A DNA stretch of 37,556 bases. Source: Actinomycetota bacterium (GTDB lineage Bacteria; Actinomycetota; Acidimicrobiia; Acidimicrobiales; Ilumatobacteraceae). Each line of letters starts with the position of its first letter. The first letter of the stretch is position 1. Positions 7,972 to 15,509 of the stretch are shown one piece after another. The translations under genes and the position numbers were made by a program. Location: positions 1-37,556 of the forward strand of contig WLMZ01000022.1 in NCBI GenBank assembly GCA_009726095.1. The letters run 5' to 3'. A model generated the notes under the pieces. That model was given only the letters and a program-made list of their open reading frames with translations, ran no database searches and was not told the DNA's origin.

Positions 7972-9165
7972 ATGACCCGTCAGAGCGACACCACCCGAAT
8001 CCTCATCTCCAAGCAGGCCGCCCAGCGACTTGCTGACTCGATCAGCCGGCGGCGCTTCCTTGCGCTCGGCGGCGGTGTCGCTGCAGCTGCGGCGCTGGCA
8101 GCGTGCGGCAGCAGCGGTGGTGGTGGCTCGACCTCCACCAGCCCGGGCGGCACCACAGCGCCCGGCGGTGCAGTGGACAAAAAGCTCAACCTGTACACGT
8201 GGGCCGAATACGACGACCCCGATCTGCTCAAGGCCTGGGGCGACATCAGCCTGACCATCTTCGACTCCAACGAACAGGCGGTGCAGAAGCTGGTCACGGG
8301 CGGTGGGTCATCGGGTTTCGACATGGTCGTGCCGACCGGTCCGTACGTTCCGCAACTGGCCAAGGCGGGCCTGCTCGAGGAGATCGACAAGACCAAGATC
8401 CCCAACTTCTCGAACCTCGATTCGCGCTACACCAATCAGCCGTGGGACCTCGGGAACAAATACAGCGTCTGCAAGAACTGGGGTACCACCGGCTGGTTCT
8501 ACGACAGCACCGTGGTCAAGACCGAGATCAAGACCTGGTCAGACTTCATCAAGGCCGCACAGACCGAGGCGAGCGGGCAGACCACCGTGCTCGATGCCCC
8601 GCCGGACCTGTGTGGCATCTACTTCTGGGCCAACGGCATCGATTGGACCACCGAGAAGACCGAAGACCTCGATGCATGCGAGAAGTTCCTGGTGAACGAC
8701 TTCGCTTCACACATCAAGGCGTTCAACTCGTACCCCGGCGTCGACCTGACATCGGGCAGTTTCGCCCTGTCGCAGGTGTTCATCGGCGATGCCCGTGCGG
8801 GCCTGCTCGGCGTGCAGGAAGCCGGCGAGGACGTGAGCCGGTACAAATGGGGCATCGGTGCCCCGATGACCGAGCTCTGGATGGATAACTGGTGCGTGCT
8901 GAAGGGGGCCAAGAACCGTGACGCGGCCTACGACTTCATCAACTTCGTCCTCGAGCCCGCCAACAGTGTGAAGGACCTGAACTACCACGGCTACAACACG
9001 GGGATCGTGGGCATCGAGGACCTCGCCGGTGACATCGACTTCAAGGACATGGTGTTTTACACCAGCGCAGCGCAGTTGGCCACCATGCAGTCCGGTGCCG
9101 TCAACAGTGCGCAGGACCGGATCGTCAAGATCTACAGCAACGTGAAGGCCAAAGCGGGCGGCTGA
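7972..9165 (+). CDS. potD: Spermidine/putrescine-binding lipoprotein PotD, Tat-exported
   Basis: The extracellular substrate-binding subunit of the polyamine importer. The N-terminus carries a twin-arginine signal (SRRRFL, residues 25-30), a hydrophobic run and the lipobox L42-A-A-C45, so it is predicted to be a Tat-exported lipoprotein. A Gly/Ser/Thr linker (46-65) leads into a periplasmic-binding-protein fold starting LNLYTWAEY, the usual first strand of PotD/PotF. The aromatic- and acid-rich binding region includes GTTGWFYDS and WMDNW. Length (397 residues) is normal. ATG 7972 was chosen over the upstream GTG at 7894 because GGAAGGA sits eight bases in front and the Tat signal is then near the N-terminus. 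Whether it binds putrescine or spermidine cannot be decided here. Confidence 0.92.
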   Translation: MTRQSDTTRILISKQAAQRLADSISRRRFLALGGGVAAAAALAACGSSGGGGSTSTSPGGTTAPGGAVDKKLNLYTWAEYDDPDLLKAWGDISLTIFDSNEQAVQKLVTGGGSSGFDMVVPTGPYVPQLAKAGLLEEIDKTKIPNFSNLDSRYTNQPWDLGNKYSVCKNWGTTGWFYDSTVVKTEIKTWSDFIKAAQTEASGQTTVLDAPPDLCGIYFWANGIDWTTEKTEDLDACEKFLVNDFASHIKAFNSYPGVDLTSGSFALSQVFIGDARAGLLGVQEAGEDVSRYKWGIGAPMTELWMDNWCVLKGAKNRDAAYDFINFVLEPANSVKDLNYHGYNTGIVGIEDLAGDIDFKDMVFYTSAAQLATMQSGAVNSAQDRIVKIYSNVKAKAGG

Positions 9166-9168
9166 TCG

Positions 9169-10116
9169 GTGACAGCAACGATCGACGCCCGACCCTCTCG
9201 GCGACGAGGGTGGCTGCGCGCCCCGAAGTTCCTGCTCGCGATCCCGTCGTTCATCTGGTACGTCTTCCTCTTCGTCATCCCGGTGGCGCTGGTGGTGGTC
9301 AACAGCTTCGGCCGCAAGATCGCCAACGTGCCCGGCAAGGTGGACCTCGGCTCGCCGAACTTCGATCGTTATCACGAGGTCCTCAGCGGATCATTCAAGA
9401 CCTTGCTCAAGCAGACGATGTTCACGTCGCTGCTCGGGACGGTGCTGTGCCTGATCATCAGCCTGCCGGTGGCGTACTTCCTTGCGTTCAAGGTGGGTCC
9501 GAAGGCCAAGACCGCTGTGCTGGCGCTGCTGATGGTGCCGTTCTTCGCCAACTTCCTGCTGCGTACCCTGGCCTGGCGGATCGTGCTGCAGCCGTCGGGC
9601 TTCGTCTCCAACTTCTTGCAGTCGGGACACTGGTTCACCTTCGGGCAGGCACTGCGCAGCAGCCCCCTCCAGATCCTCGACACGCGCTCGGCCGTGCAGA
9701 TCGCCATCGTCTACAACTACCTGCCGCTGATGATCTTCCCGCTGTGGGTGGCGCTCGATCGCGTCGAACTGCACCTGCGCGAGGCCTCGAAGGATCTCGG
9801 AGCCAACCGCGTCCGCACGTTCCTGCAGGTGACGCTGCCCTTGGCCGGCCCGGGCATCGTTGCCGGGCTCATCTTGGTGTTCGTACCGTTGTCCGGTGAC
9901 TACGTGACGGCTGCGCTACTCGGTGGAGCCAAGGGCAACATGATCGGCGCAGAGGTCGCCAATCAGTACTTCAAGGCACAGGACGCGGCATCGGGTTCGG
10001 CAATCGCCGTGTCGTTGATCATTTCGATCCTGCTCGTTCTCGGTGTGCTTGCTGCGTGCTTTCTGTTCGGGTCGAAGTTGGTCAAACGCAGCCGCTCGGT
10101 CAAGGTCGTGCTGTGA
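9169..10116 (+). CDS. potB: Spermidine/putrescine ABC transporter permease PotB
   Basis: A transmembrane subunit of the polyamine importer, 315 residues, with about six helices. The first is at residues 20-45, and the set ends with ISILLVLGVLAACFLFG. The EAA cytoplasmic loop that contacts PotA is EASKDLGANRVRTFLQVTLP at about residues 205-225. It starts with GTG three bases after the potD stop and shares one base with the potC start (TGATG), so translation is likely coupled. Confidence 0.92.
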   Translation: MTATIDARPSRRRGWLRAPKFLLAIPSFIWYVFLFVIPVALVVVNSFGRKIANVPGKVDLGSPNFDRYHEVLSGSFKTLLKQTMFTSLLGTVLCLIISLPVAYFLAFKVGPKAKTAVLALLMVPFFANFLLRTLAWRIVLQPSGFVSNFLQSGHWFTFGQALRSSPLQILDTRSAVQIAIVYNYLPLMIFPLWVALDRVELHLREASKDLGANRVRTFLQVTLPLAGPGIVAGLILVFVPLSGDYVTAALLGGAKGNMIGAEVANQYFKAQDAASGSAIAVSLIISILLVLGVLAACFLFGSKLVKRSRSVKVVL

Positions 10117-10943
10117 TGAAGAAGCTGCTCAGTGTGCACACGTCCATGGCGCTCTGGACCGCTGCGGTCATCGCGTTCTTGTTCACGCCCATCGTGTTCC
10201 TGATGGCGATGTCGTTCAACGACTTCAAGAGCATCTTCAAGTGGACCGGGTTCTCCACCCGTTGGTGGGCCCACATGCTCGACAACACCAGCCTGACTGG
10301 CTCCGTGCGCGTGTCGCTGGAGGTCGCCCTCATCAGCACGGCGCTCGCGCTCGTGCTCGGTACCTTCGCCGGGCTTGCCTTGGCGCGCCGTCCGGGGAGG
10401 TGGACCACGGGGTTCATCGGCCTGATCCTGCTCATTCTGGTCACCCCCGAGATCGTCGACGGTGCCGGACAGTTGAGTTGGTTCGTCCGGCTGGGCGGCC
10501 CGTTCCGCGAGGGCCTGATGCCGATCATCCTCGTGCACACGGTGTTCAGCTCTGCCGTGGTCACGCTCATCGTGCGGGCGCGTGTGGCGGGTCTCGATGC
10601 CCGTCTCGAAGAAGCAGCGGCTGACCTGTTCGCAACACCGTCACGGGCGTTCCTGCAAATCACCCTGCCGCTGGTCATGCCTGCGGTGCTGTCTGGGGGC
10701 ATGTTGGCGTTCACGCTCAGCCTCGACAACGTGGTGTCCACCAGCTTCGTCAGCCCCGCTGGCGTCACCACGTTCCCCAACTACGTGTTCGGGCTGTCGG
10801 GGGGCATCATCCGGCCAGAGGTAGCGGCCATGGCCACGCTGTTCATCGCTGCCACGCTGCTGGCCGTTGGCGTCGTGGCGCTGGTGTTGCGGCGCGGTGG
10901 TCAAACTGGCACCGAGATCGCTGCCACGTTCACGGGCAACTGA
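10116..10943 (+). CDS. potC: Spermidine/putrescine ABC transporter permease PotC
   Basis: The second permease subunit, 275 residues. Six predicted membrane helices begin at about residue 12. The EAA loop is EEAAADLFATPSRAFLQITL at about residues 165-185, followed by a typical PotC segment SLDNVVSTSFVSPAG. The ATG at 10116 overlaps the potB stop by one base. It closes the pot operon; no clear terminator is seen in the 37 bp before the next gene. Confidence 0.92.
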   Translation: MKKLLSVHTSMALWTAAVIAFLFTPIVFLMAMSFNDFKSIFKWTGFSTRWWAHMLDNTSLTGSVRVSLEVALISTALALVLGTFAGLALARRPGRWTTGFIGLILLILVTPEIVDGAGQLSWFVRLGGPFREGLMPIILVHTVFSSAVVTLIVRARVAGLDARLEEAAADLFATPSRAFLQITLPLVMPAVLSGGMLAFTLSLDNVVSTSFVSPAGVTTFPNYVFGLSGGIIRPEVAAMATLFIAATLLAVGVVALVLRRGGQTGTEIAATFTGN

Positions 10944-10965
10944 TGCCTGACGGTACGTGACCCGC

Positions 10966-10971
10966 TAGCGT
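10966..10971 (+). promoter_or_regulatory. -10 box of the 2-hydroxyacid dehydrogenase gene
   Basis: TAGCGT ends nine bases before the ATG at 10981 and there is no Shine-Dalgarno sequence, so a leaderless or near-leaderless mRNA is predicted. Confidence 0.45.
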
Positions 10972-10980
10972 TTCGGAATC

Positions 10981-11904
10981 ATGCCAAGTACCAACGCGCC
11001 CCGTGTCGCGCTCGGGCCCTCATCCGCTCCCTCATGGATGGCCGAAGCCATCACGGCGGGCGGCGGTGAAGTTGTTGCGCTCGCCGACGCCGATGCGTTG
11101 GTGTGGGCCGATGGGCAAGATCCCATCGCGTTGGCCGAGGTACTCCAGCAAGCCGATCACATCGGTTGGGTGCAGCTCCCCTTTGCCGGCATTGAAAAGC
11201 TCGTACACCTCATCGACGACGACCGCGTGTGGACCTGCGGCAAGGGCGTCTACGCCGAACCATGTGCAGAGATGGCGCTGTCGCTCGCCCTGGCCGGCAT
11301 GCGTGGACTCGGCGGCTATGCCCGGGCGACATCGTGGGGCGAGCCGCGTGGCGTCAACCTGCGCGGGGCGCGGGTCACCATCCTCGGCGGCGGAGGCATC
11401 ACCGATGCGCTGCTGCGTCTGCTCAAGCCGTTCGACTGTCATGTGACCGTGGTGCGCAACAACCTGCAGGACATGGACGGTGCCGACGTCGTGGTCGAAG
11501 CTGATCGCTACGCCGACTGCCTGCCCGGTGCTGATCTGGTCGTGCTCGCCCTGTCGCTCACCCCCGAGACCGAGGGCATGATCTCGCGCAGCGAGCTGGA
11601 GATGATGGAACCCCACGCCTGGATCGTCAATGTGGCGCGTGGTGGCCATATCGTCACCGACGATCTCGTCTGGGCCCTACAGAACAACATCATTGGTGGC
11701 GCCGGACTTGATGTCACCGATCCAGAACCACTGCCCGTTGGGCATCCGCTCTGGGCGCTGCCGAACTGCATCATCACCCCGCACGTCGGCAATACTCCGG
11801 CGATGGGTGCGCCGTTGCTGGCCGCACGGATCACCCAGAACGTGCGCCTGTTTGCCGCTGGCGCCGCGCTGGTCGGTCAGGTGTACCCAGACCGCGGCTA
11901 CTGA
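10981..11904 (+). CDS. D-isomer-specific 2-hydroxyacid dehydrogenase
   Basis: NAD(P)H-dependent oxidoreductase acting on a 2-hydroxy/2-keto acid; the substrate is not predictable. The Rossmann glycine loop is GGGGITDALLR at about residue 136. The catalytic set is complete: R220 in NVARGG, E249 in TDPEPLP and H268 in TPHVGN. At 307 residues it is a short family member. The N-terminal substrate domain is short, with a normal VQLPFAGIE segment. It has its own promoter box (TAGCGT) after the pot operon, so it need not belong to polyamine metabolism. Confidence 0.87.
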   Translation: MPSTNAPRVALGPSSAPSWMAEAITAGGGEVVALADADALVWADGQDPIALAEVLQQADHIGWVQLPFAGIEKLVHLIDDDRVWTCGKGVYAEPCAEMALSLALAGMRGLGGYARATSWGEPRGVNLRGARVTILGGGGITDALLRLLKPFDCHVTVVRNNLQDMDGADVVVEADRYADCLPGADLVVLALSLTPETEGMISRSELEMMEPHAWIVNVARGGHIVTDDLVWALQNNIIGGAGLDVTDPEPLPVGHPLWALPNCIITPHVGNTPAMGAPLLAARITQNVRLFAAGAALVGQVYPDRGY

Positions 11905-11946
11905 GGTATTCCGTCTTCTGGCGCGGCCGCCCGGCTGCGGCCCGCC

Positions 11947-11952
11947 TAACGT
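11947..11952 (+). promoter_or_regulatory. -10 box of the J-domain gene
   Basis: TAACGT ends six bases before the proposed AUC start at 11959. The same TAA is also the in-frame stop that blocks any upstream start. A GGCCGC/GCGGCC hairpin (11925-11942) lies just before it. Confidence 0.45.
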
Positions 11953-11958
11953 TGGGCC

Positions 11959-12543
11959 ATCGCCGACCACTACGAACGCCTCGGGGTCTCATCCACCGCA
12001 TCACGCACTGAGATCCGCCTTGCGTATCGTGCCCTCGCGCGCCAGTTGCACCCCGACACGGCCGGCGACTCCTCGGTAGCCGGTATGGCCCAGATCAACG
12101 AGGCGTGGCGGGTGCTGTCTGACCCGGGGCGCCGTGCCGTCTACGACGCCGGGCGCGATGGCTCGGCGGCCTCTGCGTCGACACAGAGGCCGGCTCCGGG
12201 GCCGGCCACGATGCCGGTTGCCTCGGTGCAGTACGAGCAACCGGCGCGGTTCCCGTGGCGGTTCATGTTGGTGCTGGCTGCGCTCGGCATCGGTTTTGTC
12301 CTGGTGAACGCAGCGTTCACGAAACCTGGTCAACCGGCCAAGCCCGACAATTTGCTGGAGGCCGGTTCGTGCGTGAGCATCGCCGACAACGGTGATGCGA
12401 TCGAGGTGGAGTGCCTCGCTCCCAATGATGGCGTCGTCGAGACCCTGATCACCTTCGACTCGGTGTGTGGCCAGGGGACCGAGAGTCATCGCGACCGGCA
12501 GGGCATGGGGCAGGTCTGCGTGCGCCTGGCCAACTCCGGCTAG
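11959..12543 (+). CDS. Membrane-anchored J-domain protein with a predicted non-standard AUC start
   Basis: DnaJ-like co-chaperone anchored in the membrane. Residues 3-65 are a full J domain: DHYERLGV, helix II, the HPD motif that stimulates DnaK, and WRVLSDPGRRAVYD. A low-complexity linker is followed by one transmembrane helix at about residues 100-118 and a C-terminal domain of about 75 residues with four cysteines, probably outside the cell. The frame has a TAA at 11947 and no ATG, GTG or TTG until a TTG at 12046 that falls immediately before the HPD. J domains of this type normally begin Met-Ala-Asp-His-Tyr, and the codon in the Met position here is ATC. Either AUC is used, perhaps on a leaderless mRNA, or this is an ATG>ATC change or sequencing error. 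Confidence 0.75.
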   Translation: MADHYERLGVSSTASRTEIRLAYRALARQLHPDTAGDSSVAGMAQINEAWRVLSDPGRRAVYDAGRDGSAASASTQRPAPGPATMPVASVQYEQPARFPWRFMLVLAALGIGFVLVNAAFTKPGQPAKPDNLLEAGSCVSIADNGDAIEVECLAPNDGVVETLITFDSVCGQGTESHRDRQGMGQVCVRLANSG

Positions 12544-12656
12544 AGCCCCGACCTCGAAGCTGCGCTGGTCGGGCAGTTCGTTTGACGCCCAGGTTCGGCC
12601 CGCTCGCTCGGGCGGCCGAGCTGCTCGGCGGGTAGGCGACACGCCAGAGTCGCTGG

Positions 12657-12662
12657 TACCAT
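12657..12662 (+). promoter_or_regulatory. Candidate -10 box of the tRNA-Val gene
   Basis: TACCAT lies 12 bases before the mature 5' end of the tRNA, consistent with a short 5' leader. The -35 region is not convincing. Confidence 0.35.
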
Positions 12663-12674
12663 ACGAGCGCCTTC

Positions 12675-12747
12675 GGGCGATTAGCTCAGTTGGTAGAGCG
12701 CTACGTTCACACCGTAGAGGTCATCGGTTCGAGACCGGTATCGCCCA
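12675..12747 (+). tRNA. tRNA-Val (anticodon CAC)
   Basis: A complete cloverleaf of 73 bases. The acceptor stem GGGCGAT pairs with ATCGCCC, with discriminator A. The D-loop is AGTTGGTAGA. The anticodon stem CTACG/CGTAG encloses TTCACAC, giving anticodon CAC that reads GTG. The T arm contains GGTTCGAGACC. CCA is not encoded, as is common in Actinobacteria. It stands alone between the J-domain gene and the DUF3499-like gene. Confidence 0.96.
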
Positions 12748-12752
12748 CAAAG

Positions 12753-12776
12753 AGCCGTTCATAGAAGTGAACGGTT
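12753..12776 (+). terminator. Hairpin after tRNA-Val
   Basis: AGCCGTTCA, a six-base loop and TGAACGGTT form a nine-pair stem (one G-U) five bases after the tRNA. There is no long T run, so this is a weak or factor-assisted terminator at best. Confidence 0.45.
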
Positions 12777-12942
12777 CGCGTTCCGGACCGGCCCGGTGTC
12801 GGCCGCAGTCGGTATCGTGCACGCTCTGGAACCTCCACTGGTTTCGGCAGGTCCCGGGCGGCTGTCACCGCGCCGGGGCCACCTTCATGGTGGTCGTCGG
12901 GCTCCGGGCCGGACAAAGCCCGTCTGAGCTGGGAAGCGGTAG

Positions 12943-12948
12943 TACCGT
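12943..12948 (+). promoter_or_regulatory. -10 box of the DUF3499-like gene
   Basis: TACCGT ends seven bases before the GTG start at 12956 with no Shine-Dalgarno sequence between. This is the leaderless pattern seen repeatedly in this window. Confidence 0.5.
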
Positions 12949-12955
12949 AGTGGCC

Positions 12956-13570
12956 GTGAGTCGCCTGTGTGAACGCCCCGGATGCTCGGCCCCGGCCGAG
13001 GTGGCGTACGGCATGGATCCTGAACAACTGCTGGTGTGGCTCGAGGTGGTGCCCGAGGGCAGGGCCCCGCTGCGCACCGGTGTCGTGTGTCGCCGCCATG
13101 CCGACGCCATGGTGGTTCCCCGCGGATGGACTCTCGACGACCGCCGCGAGGCGCGACCCCGTCTGTTCCGCGTGGCGGCCGATGATGCGACCAGCGAGAT
13201 CCGGCGCATCAAACGTCCTGTCAGGAAGCGTCATGAGGGCCCACATCAAGAAGCCCGACAGGGTGAGCAACAACTGTCGTTTGGCGAATCGGACGTCGAC
13301 ATTGCCGATCACGACCTCGTCGACACCGACCTCGTCGACACCGACCTCGTCGACACCGACCTTGTCGAGTACGACCTTGTCGAGGACGAACCAGTGGTGG
13401 TGGCCGATCTGCGGCCGTCGGTACCGGTCGACAGCGACGAAACGCAGGCCATGCCGTGGAAGCCCGTCTTCGACGACAACGACGACCTCAGCGGTCTGCT
13501 GCGCGCCGACAGCCCATTGCTGTCCCGGGCGTTTCGCGGGTTGAACCGCGATCCCAAGGGCGCCGGCTGA
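12956..13570 (+). CDS. DUF3499-like zinc-ribbon protein with a repeat-rich acidic tail
   Basis: A 204-residue protein. Residues 1-65 resemble the actinobacterial DUF3499 family: CERPGC near the start, then CRRHAD and PRGW, a likely metal site of C-x4-C plus C-x2-H. Function is unknown. A basic stretch (about 85-100) is followed by an acidic tail in which a five-residue unit of the DLVDT type repeats five times, encoded by a 15-bp tandem repeat. The C-terminus includes PWKPVF and ends in a short basic helix. The GTG at 12956 follows a TACCGT box and places the Cys motif at the N-terminus, as in the family; earlier starts in this frame would run through the tRNA. Confidence 0.75.
   Translation: MSRLCERPGCSAPAEVAYGMDPEQLLVWLEVVPEGRAPLRTGVVCRRHADAMVVPRGWTLDDRREARPRLFRVAADDATSEIRRIKRPVRKRHEGPHQEARQGEQQLSFGESDVDIADHDLVDTDLVDTDLVDTDLVEYDLVEDEPVVVADLRPSVPVDSDETQAMPWKPVFDDNDDLSGLLRADSPLLSRAFRGLNRDPKGAG
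13312..13386 (+). repeat. 15-bp tandem repeat within the DUF3499-like gene
   Basis: Five copies of a 15-bp unit beginning CGACCTCGTCGACAC. Three are identical (13312-13356) and two diverged (13357-13386). The unit length is a multiple of three, so copy-number change keeps the frame and only changes the length of the acidic tail. Confidence 0.9.
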
Positions 13571-13675
13571 ACCAGCCATTTCGAGACGTGGTCCCGACGC
13601 GACCGTGACGCCCCGACGAAGTTCGAGGCGCCACGACGGTGGGGTCGAGATGTTGGTCGGCGAACGAGACGACGT

Positions 13676-14035
13676 TCAGCTGCAGTGAGCTGCTATCCAC
13701 TCAGGGGCAGCGGCGATGCGTTCGGCGACGCGATCCAGACGGGTCTGCAGCGTGGTGATGCGCTGGCCGATCTTGGCCAGTTTGTCGGCGTTGGTGACCT
13801 TGGTCGTGAGCTGGTTCAGTCGGGCGATCCGGTCGGTCAGGTGGCTCTGGCGCTCGGTGAGGCGGGACACGATCTGGTCCTGATGGGCGCAGATCTGCTC
13901 GAGGGTTGGGCGGTGGCGACCACCCGAGGCGCCGTCGGCGGTGGTGGTGAGGCCGGTGGCCATGGCCGCCGCAGCGCCGCCGAAGGTGATGGCGATGGCG
14001 AGCGTGGCGGTAGCGATCTTTGAGGTGAGCTGCAT
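13676..14035 (-). CDS. Small secreted helical protein of unknown function
   Basis: A 119-residue protein. Residues 1-27 are a signal peptide: MQLTSK, a hydrophobic run, then AAAAMATG. The rest is rich in Leu, Arg, Gln and Thr with heptad-like spacing (SRLTERQSHLTDRIARLNQL, then ITTLQTRLDRVAERI), predicting a coiled-coil hairpin. There is a Cys near residue 50 and another one residue before the end (HCS), which could form a disulfide. I do not recognise a family. AAGGAGA seven bases before the ATG at 14035 supports this start. It is divergent from the SRPBCC gene and convergent with the DUF3499-like gene. Confidence 0.78.
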   Translation of the reverse strand: MQLTSKIATATLAIAITFGGAAAAMATGLTTTADGASGGRHRPTLEQICAHQDQIVSRLTERQSHLTDRIARLNQLTTKVTNADKLAKIGQRITTLQTRLDRVAERIAAAPEWIAAHCS

Positions 14036-14169
14036 GGTGTTCTCCTTGTAGTCCCCTGTGCGTGGGGAATGGGGCGTGACTGCGGCGTTCCTGCCGCTTG
14101 CCGATGATGTTGGCCCGCAGATGTGTGCAAATTGTGATGAGCCGATGAGCGAGCGGCGATACTTGCCGT

Positions 14170-14616
14170 GTGGACATCTCGGCAGAACTGACAGCACCCT
14201 GCTCGACCAGTGAACTGTTCGGATGGATCGACGATCTCGCCAGCTACGCGAAATGGATGGGGCTCGTGCACCGTGCCGAGCCGATTGCCGACCGTGGTGG
14301 CCTCCCGGCGTGGGATGTCGAGCTTCGTGCCCGCCTCGGCCCGTTCGCACGCTCGAAGCGGCTGACGATGGTGCGCTCGATCTGCAACCCGGGTTCCGAG
14401 GTGGTGTTCGAACGTTCGGAATCCGACGGCCGCTCACACAGCGTGTGGCGTCTCGGCGCCACAGTCACCCCACTGGATTCGGGCAGTCACCTGACGATGC
14501 GGTTGCACTACGGGGGCGGGTTGTGGACGGGCGGCCTCGTCGAGCGAGCGTTGGCCGACGAGATCAATGCCAGCCGTGATCGGCTGCTCAGCCTGATCGC
14601 CGCGACCACGCGGTAA
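14170..14616 (+). CDS. SRPBCC (START-like) domain protein
   Basis: A 148-residue single-domain protein resembling polyketide cyclase/dehydrase and lipid-binding SRPBCC proteins. An N-terminal strand (MDISAELTAPCSTSELFGWI) leads into DDLASYAKWMG, the usual start of the helix-grip fold; a long C-terminal helix (LADEINASRDRLLSLI) closes the cavity. The ligand is unknown. The GTG start follows GATACT by six bases, a near match to the local leaderless promoter pattern. Its last 29 bp overlap the 3' end of the convergent ABC ATPase gene. Confidence 0.78.
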   Translation: MDISAELTAPCSTSELFGWIDDLASYAKWMGLVHRAEPIADRGGLPAWDVELRARLGPFARSKRLTMVRSICNPGSEVVFERSESDGRSHSVWRLGATVTPLDSGSHLTMRLHYGGGLWTGGLVERALADEINASRDRLLSLIAATTR

Positions 14617-15457
14617 GCCGGCCATCGCTGCGTCGCTCGAGCGTGAGCGGCATCGCGAAGCAGTCGCTCAACGCCTCGGCGGTCAACACGTCGTCGATCT
14701 CGCCGGCGACCAACACCTTGCCCTCGCGGAGCAGCAGCACATGGGTCATGCCCGGGGGTACCTCGTCCACGTGGTGCGTGACCAGGATCAGCGGGGGAGC
14801 AGCAGGGTCGGTGGTCAACTCGGCCAATGCTGCGACCAATTGTTCGCGCCCGCCCAGATCGAGGCGAGCGCTGGGCTCGTCGAGCACGAGCAGCCCCGGT
14901 TCGTTCATCAGCGCCCGGGCCAGCAGCACGCGTTGCTGCTCGCCCGACGACAGCGTGCCCATGGTGCGTTCGGCGTACTGGGCCACATTCAGTCGTGCCA
15001 GGCAGGCTCGGGCGCGTTCGTAGTCGGCCTCGGTGTAGGTGTGCCACCAGGTCTCGAGGGCCGCGAACTTCGCTGTTACCACGGTGTCCTGTGCGCTGAG
15101 CTGCGGACGCAACTGCGCTCCGACGGCTGCAGACATCACGCCGATGCGGCGGCGCAGTTGGCGCACATCGGTGCTGCCCAGGGTCTCGCCGAGCGCAGTG
15201 ACAGAACCCGATGACGGGTGCTCGTACATCGAGGCCATGCGTACCATGGTGGTCTTTCCCGATCCGTTGGCACCGAGGATCAGCCAGCGCTGGTCCGACC
15301 GCACGGACCAGTTGATGTCATCGAGGATCCGTCGGTCCTCGCGTACGAAACAGACCCGCCCGAAGCGCAGCGCCTCCGTCGGCTCCGAGCCGGTTGTTGC
15401 CGCTGCCGCAGCCGTGTGGACCACTGGGGGGATGTGCTGCGGGGGAGGCGTCGTCAT
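14588..15457 (-). CDS. ABC transporter ATP-binding protein, stand-alone
   Basis: A 289-residue ABC ATPase. Walker A is GANGSGKTT at about residue 68, with signature LSSGEQQR, Walker B LLVLDEPSARLD and switch THHVDE. A Pro/Ala-rich N-terminal extension of about 28 residues precedes the domain. The sequence resembles the iron-siderophore/molybdate-type ATPases of the YlmA/ModF kind, with no adjacent permease or binding protein, so a partner encoded elsewhere or a non-transport role are both possible. TAGCCT ends nine bases before the ATG on this strand and there is no clear ribosome-binding site. Confidence 0.87.
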   Translation of the reverse strand: MTTPPPQHIPPVVHTAAAAATTGSEPTEALRFGRVCFVREDRRILDDINWSVRSDQRWLILGANGSGKTTMVRMASMYEHPSSGSVTALGETLGSTDVRQLRRRIGVMSAAVGAQLRPQLSAQDTVVTAKFAALETWWHTYTEADYERARACLARLNVAQYAERTMGTLSSGEQQRVLLARALMNEPGLLVLDEPSARLDLGGREQLVAALAELTTDPAAPPLILVTHHVDEVPPGMTHVLLLREGKVLVAGEIDDVLTAEALSDCFAMPLTLERRSDGRLTAWSRRSG

Positions 15458-15466
15458 GGAGCGCTC

Positions 15467-15472
15467 AGGCTA
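15467..15472 (-). promoter_or_regulatory. -10 box of the ABC ATPase gene
   Basis: TAGCCT on the minus strand, nine bases before the ATG at 15457. It fits the local leaderless pattern at the long end of the spacing. Confidence 0.4.
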
Positions 15473-15509
15473 GAGCCATGACGGCGTTCGTCGGGACCCG
15501 AGAGGTACA

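Noticed and set aside
12467-12955. An N-terminal extension of the DUF3499-like protein
   Set aside because: This open frame runs through the tRNA-Val gene and the J-domain gene end; the GTG at 12956 with a TACCGT box fits the family N-terminus.
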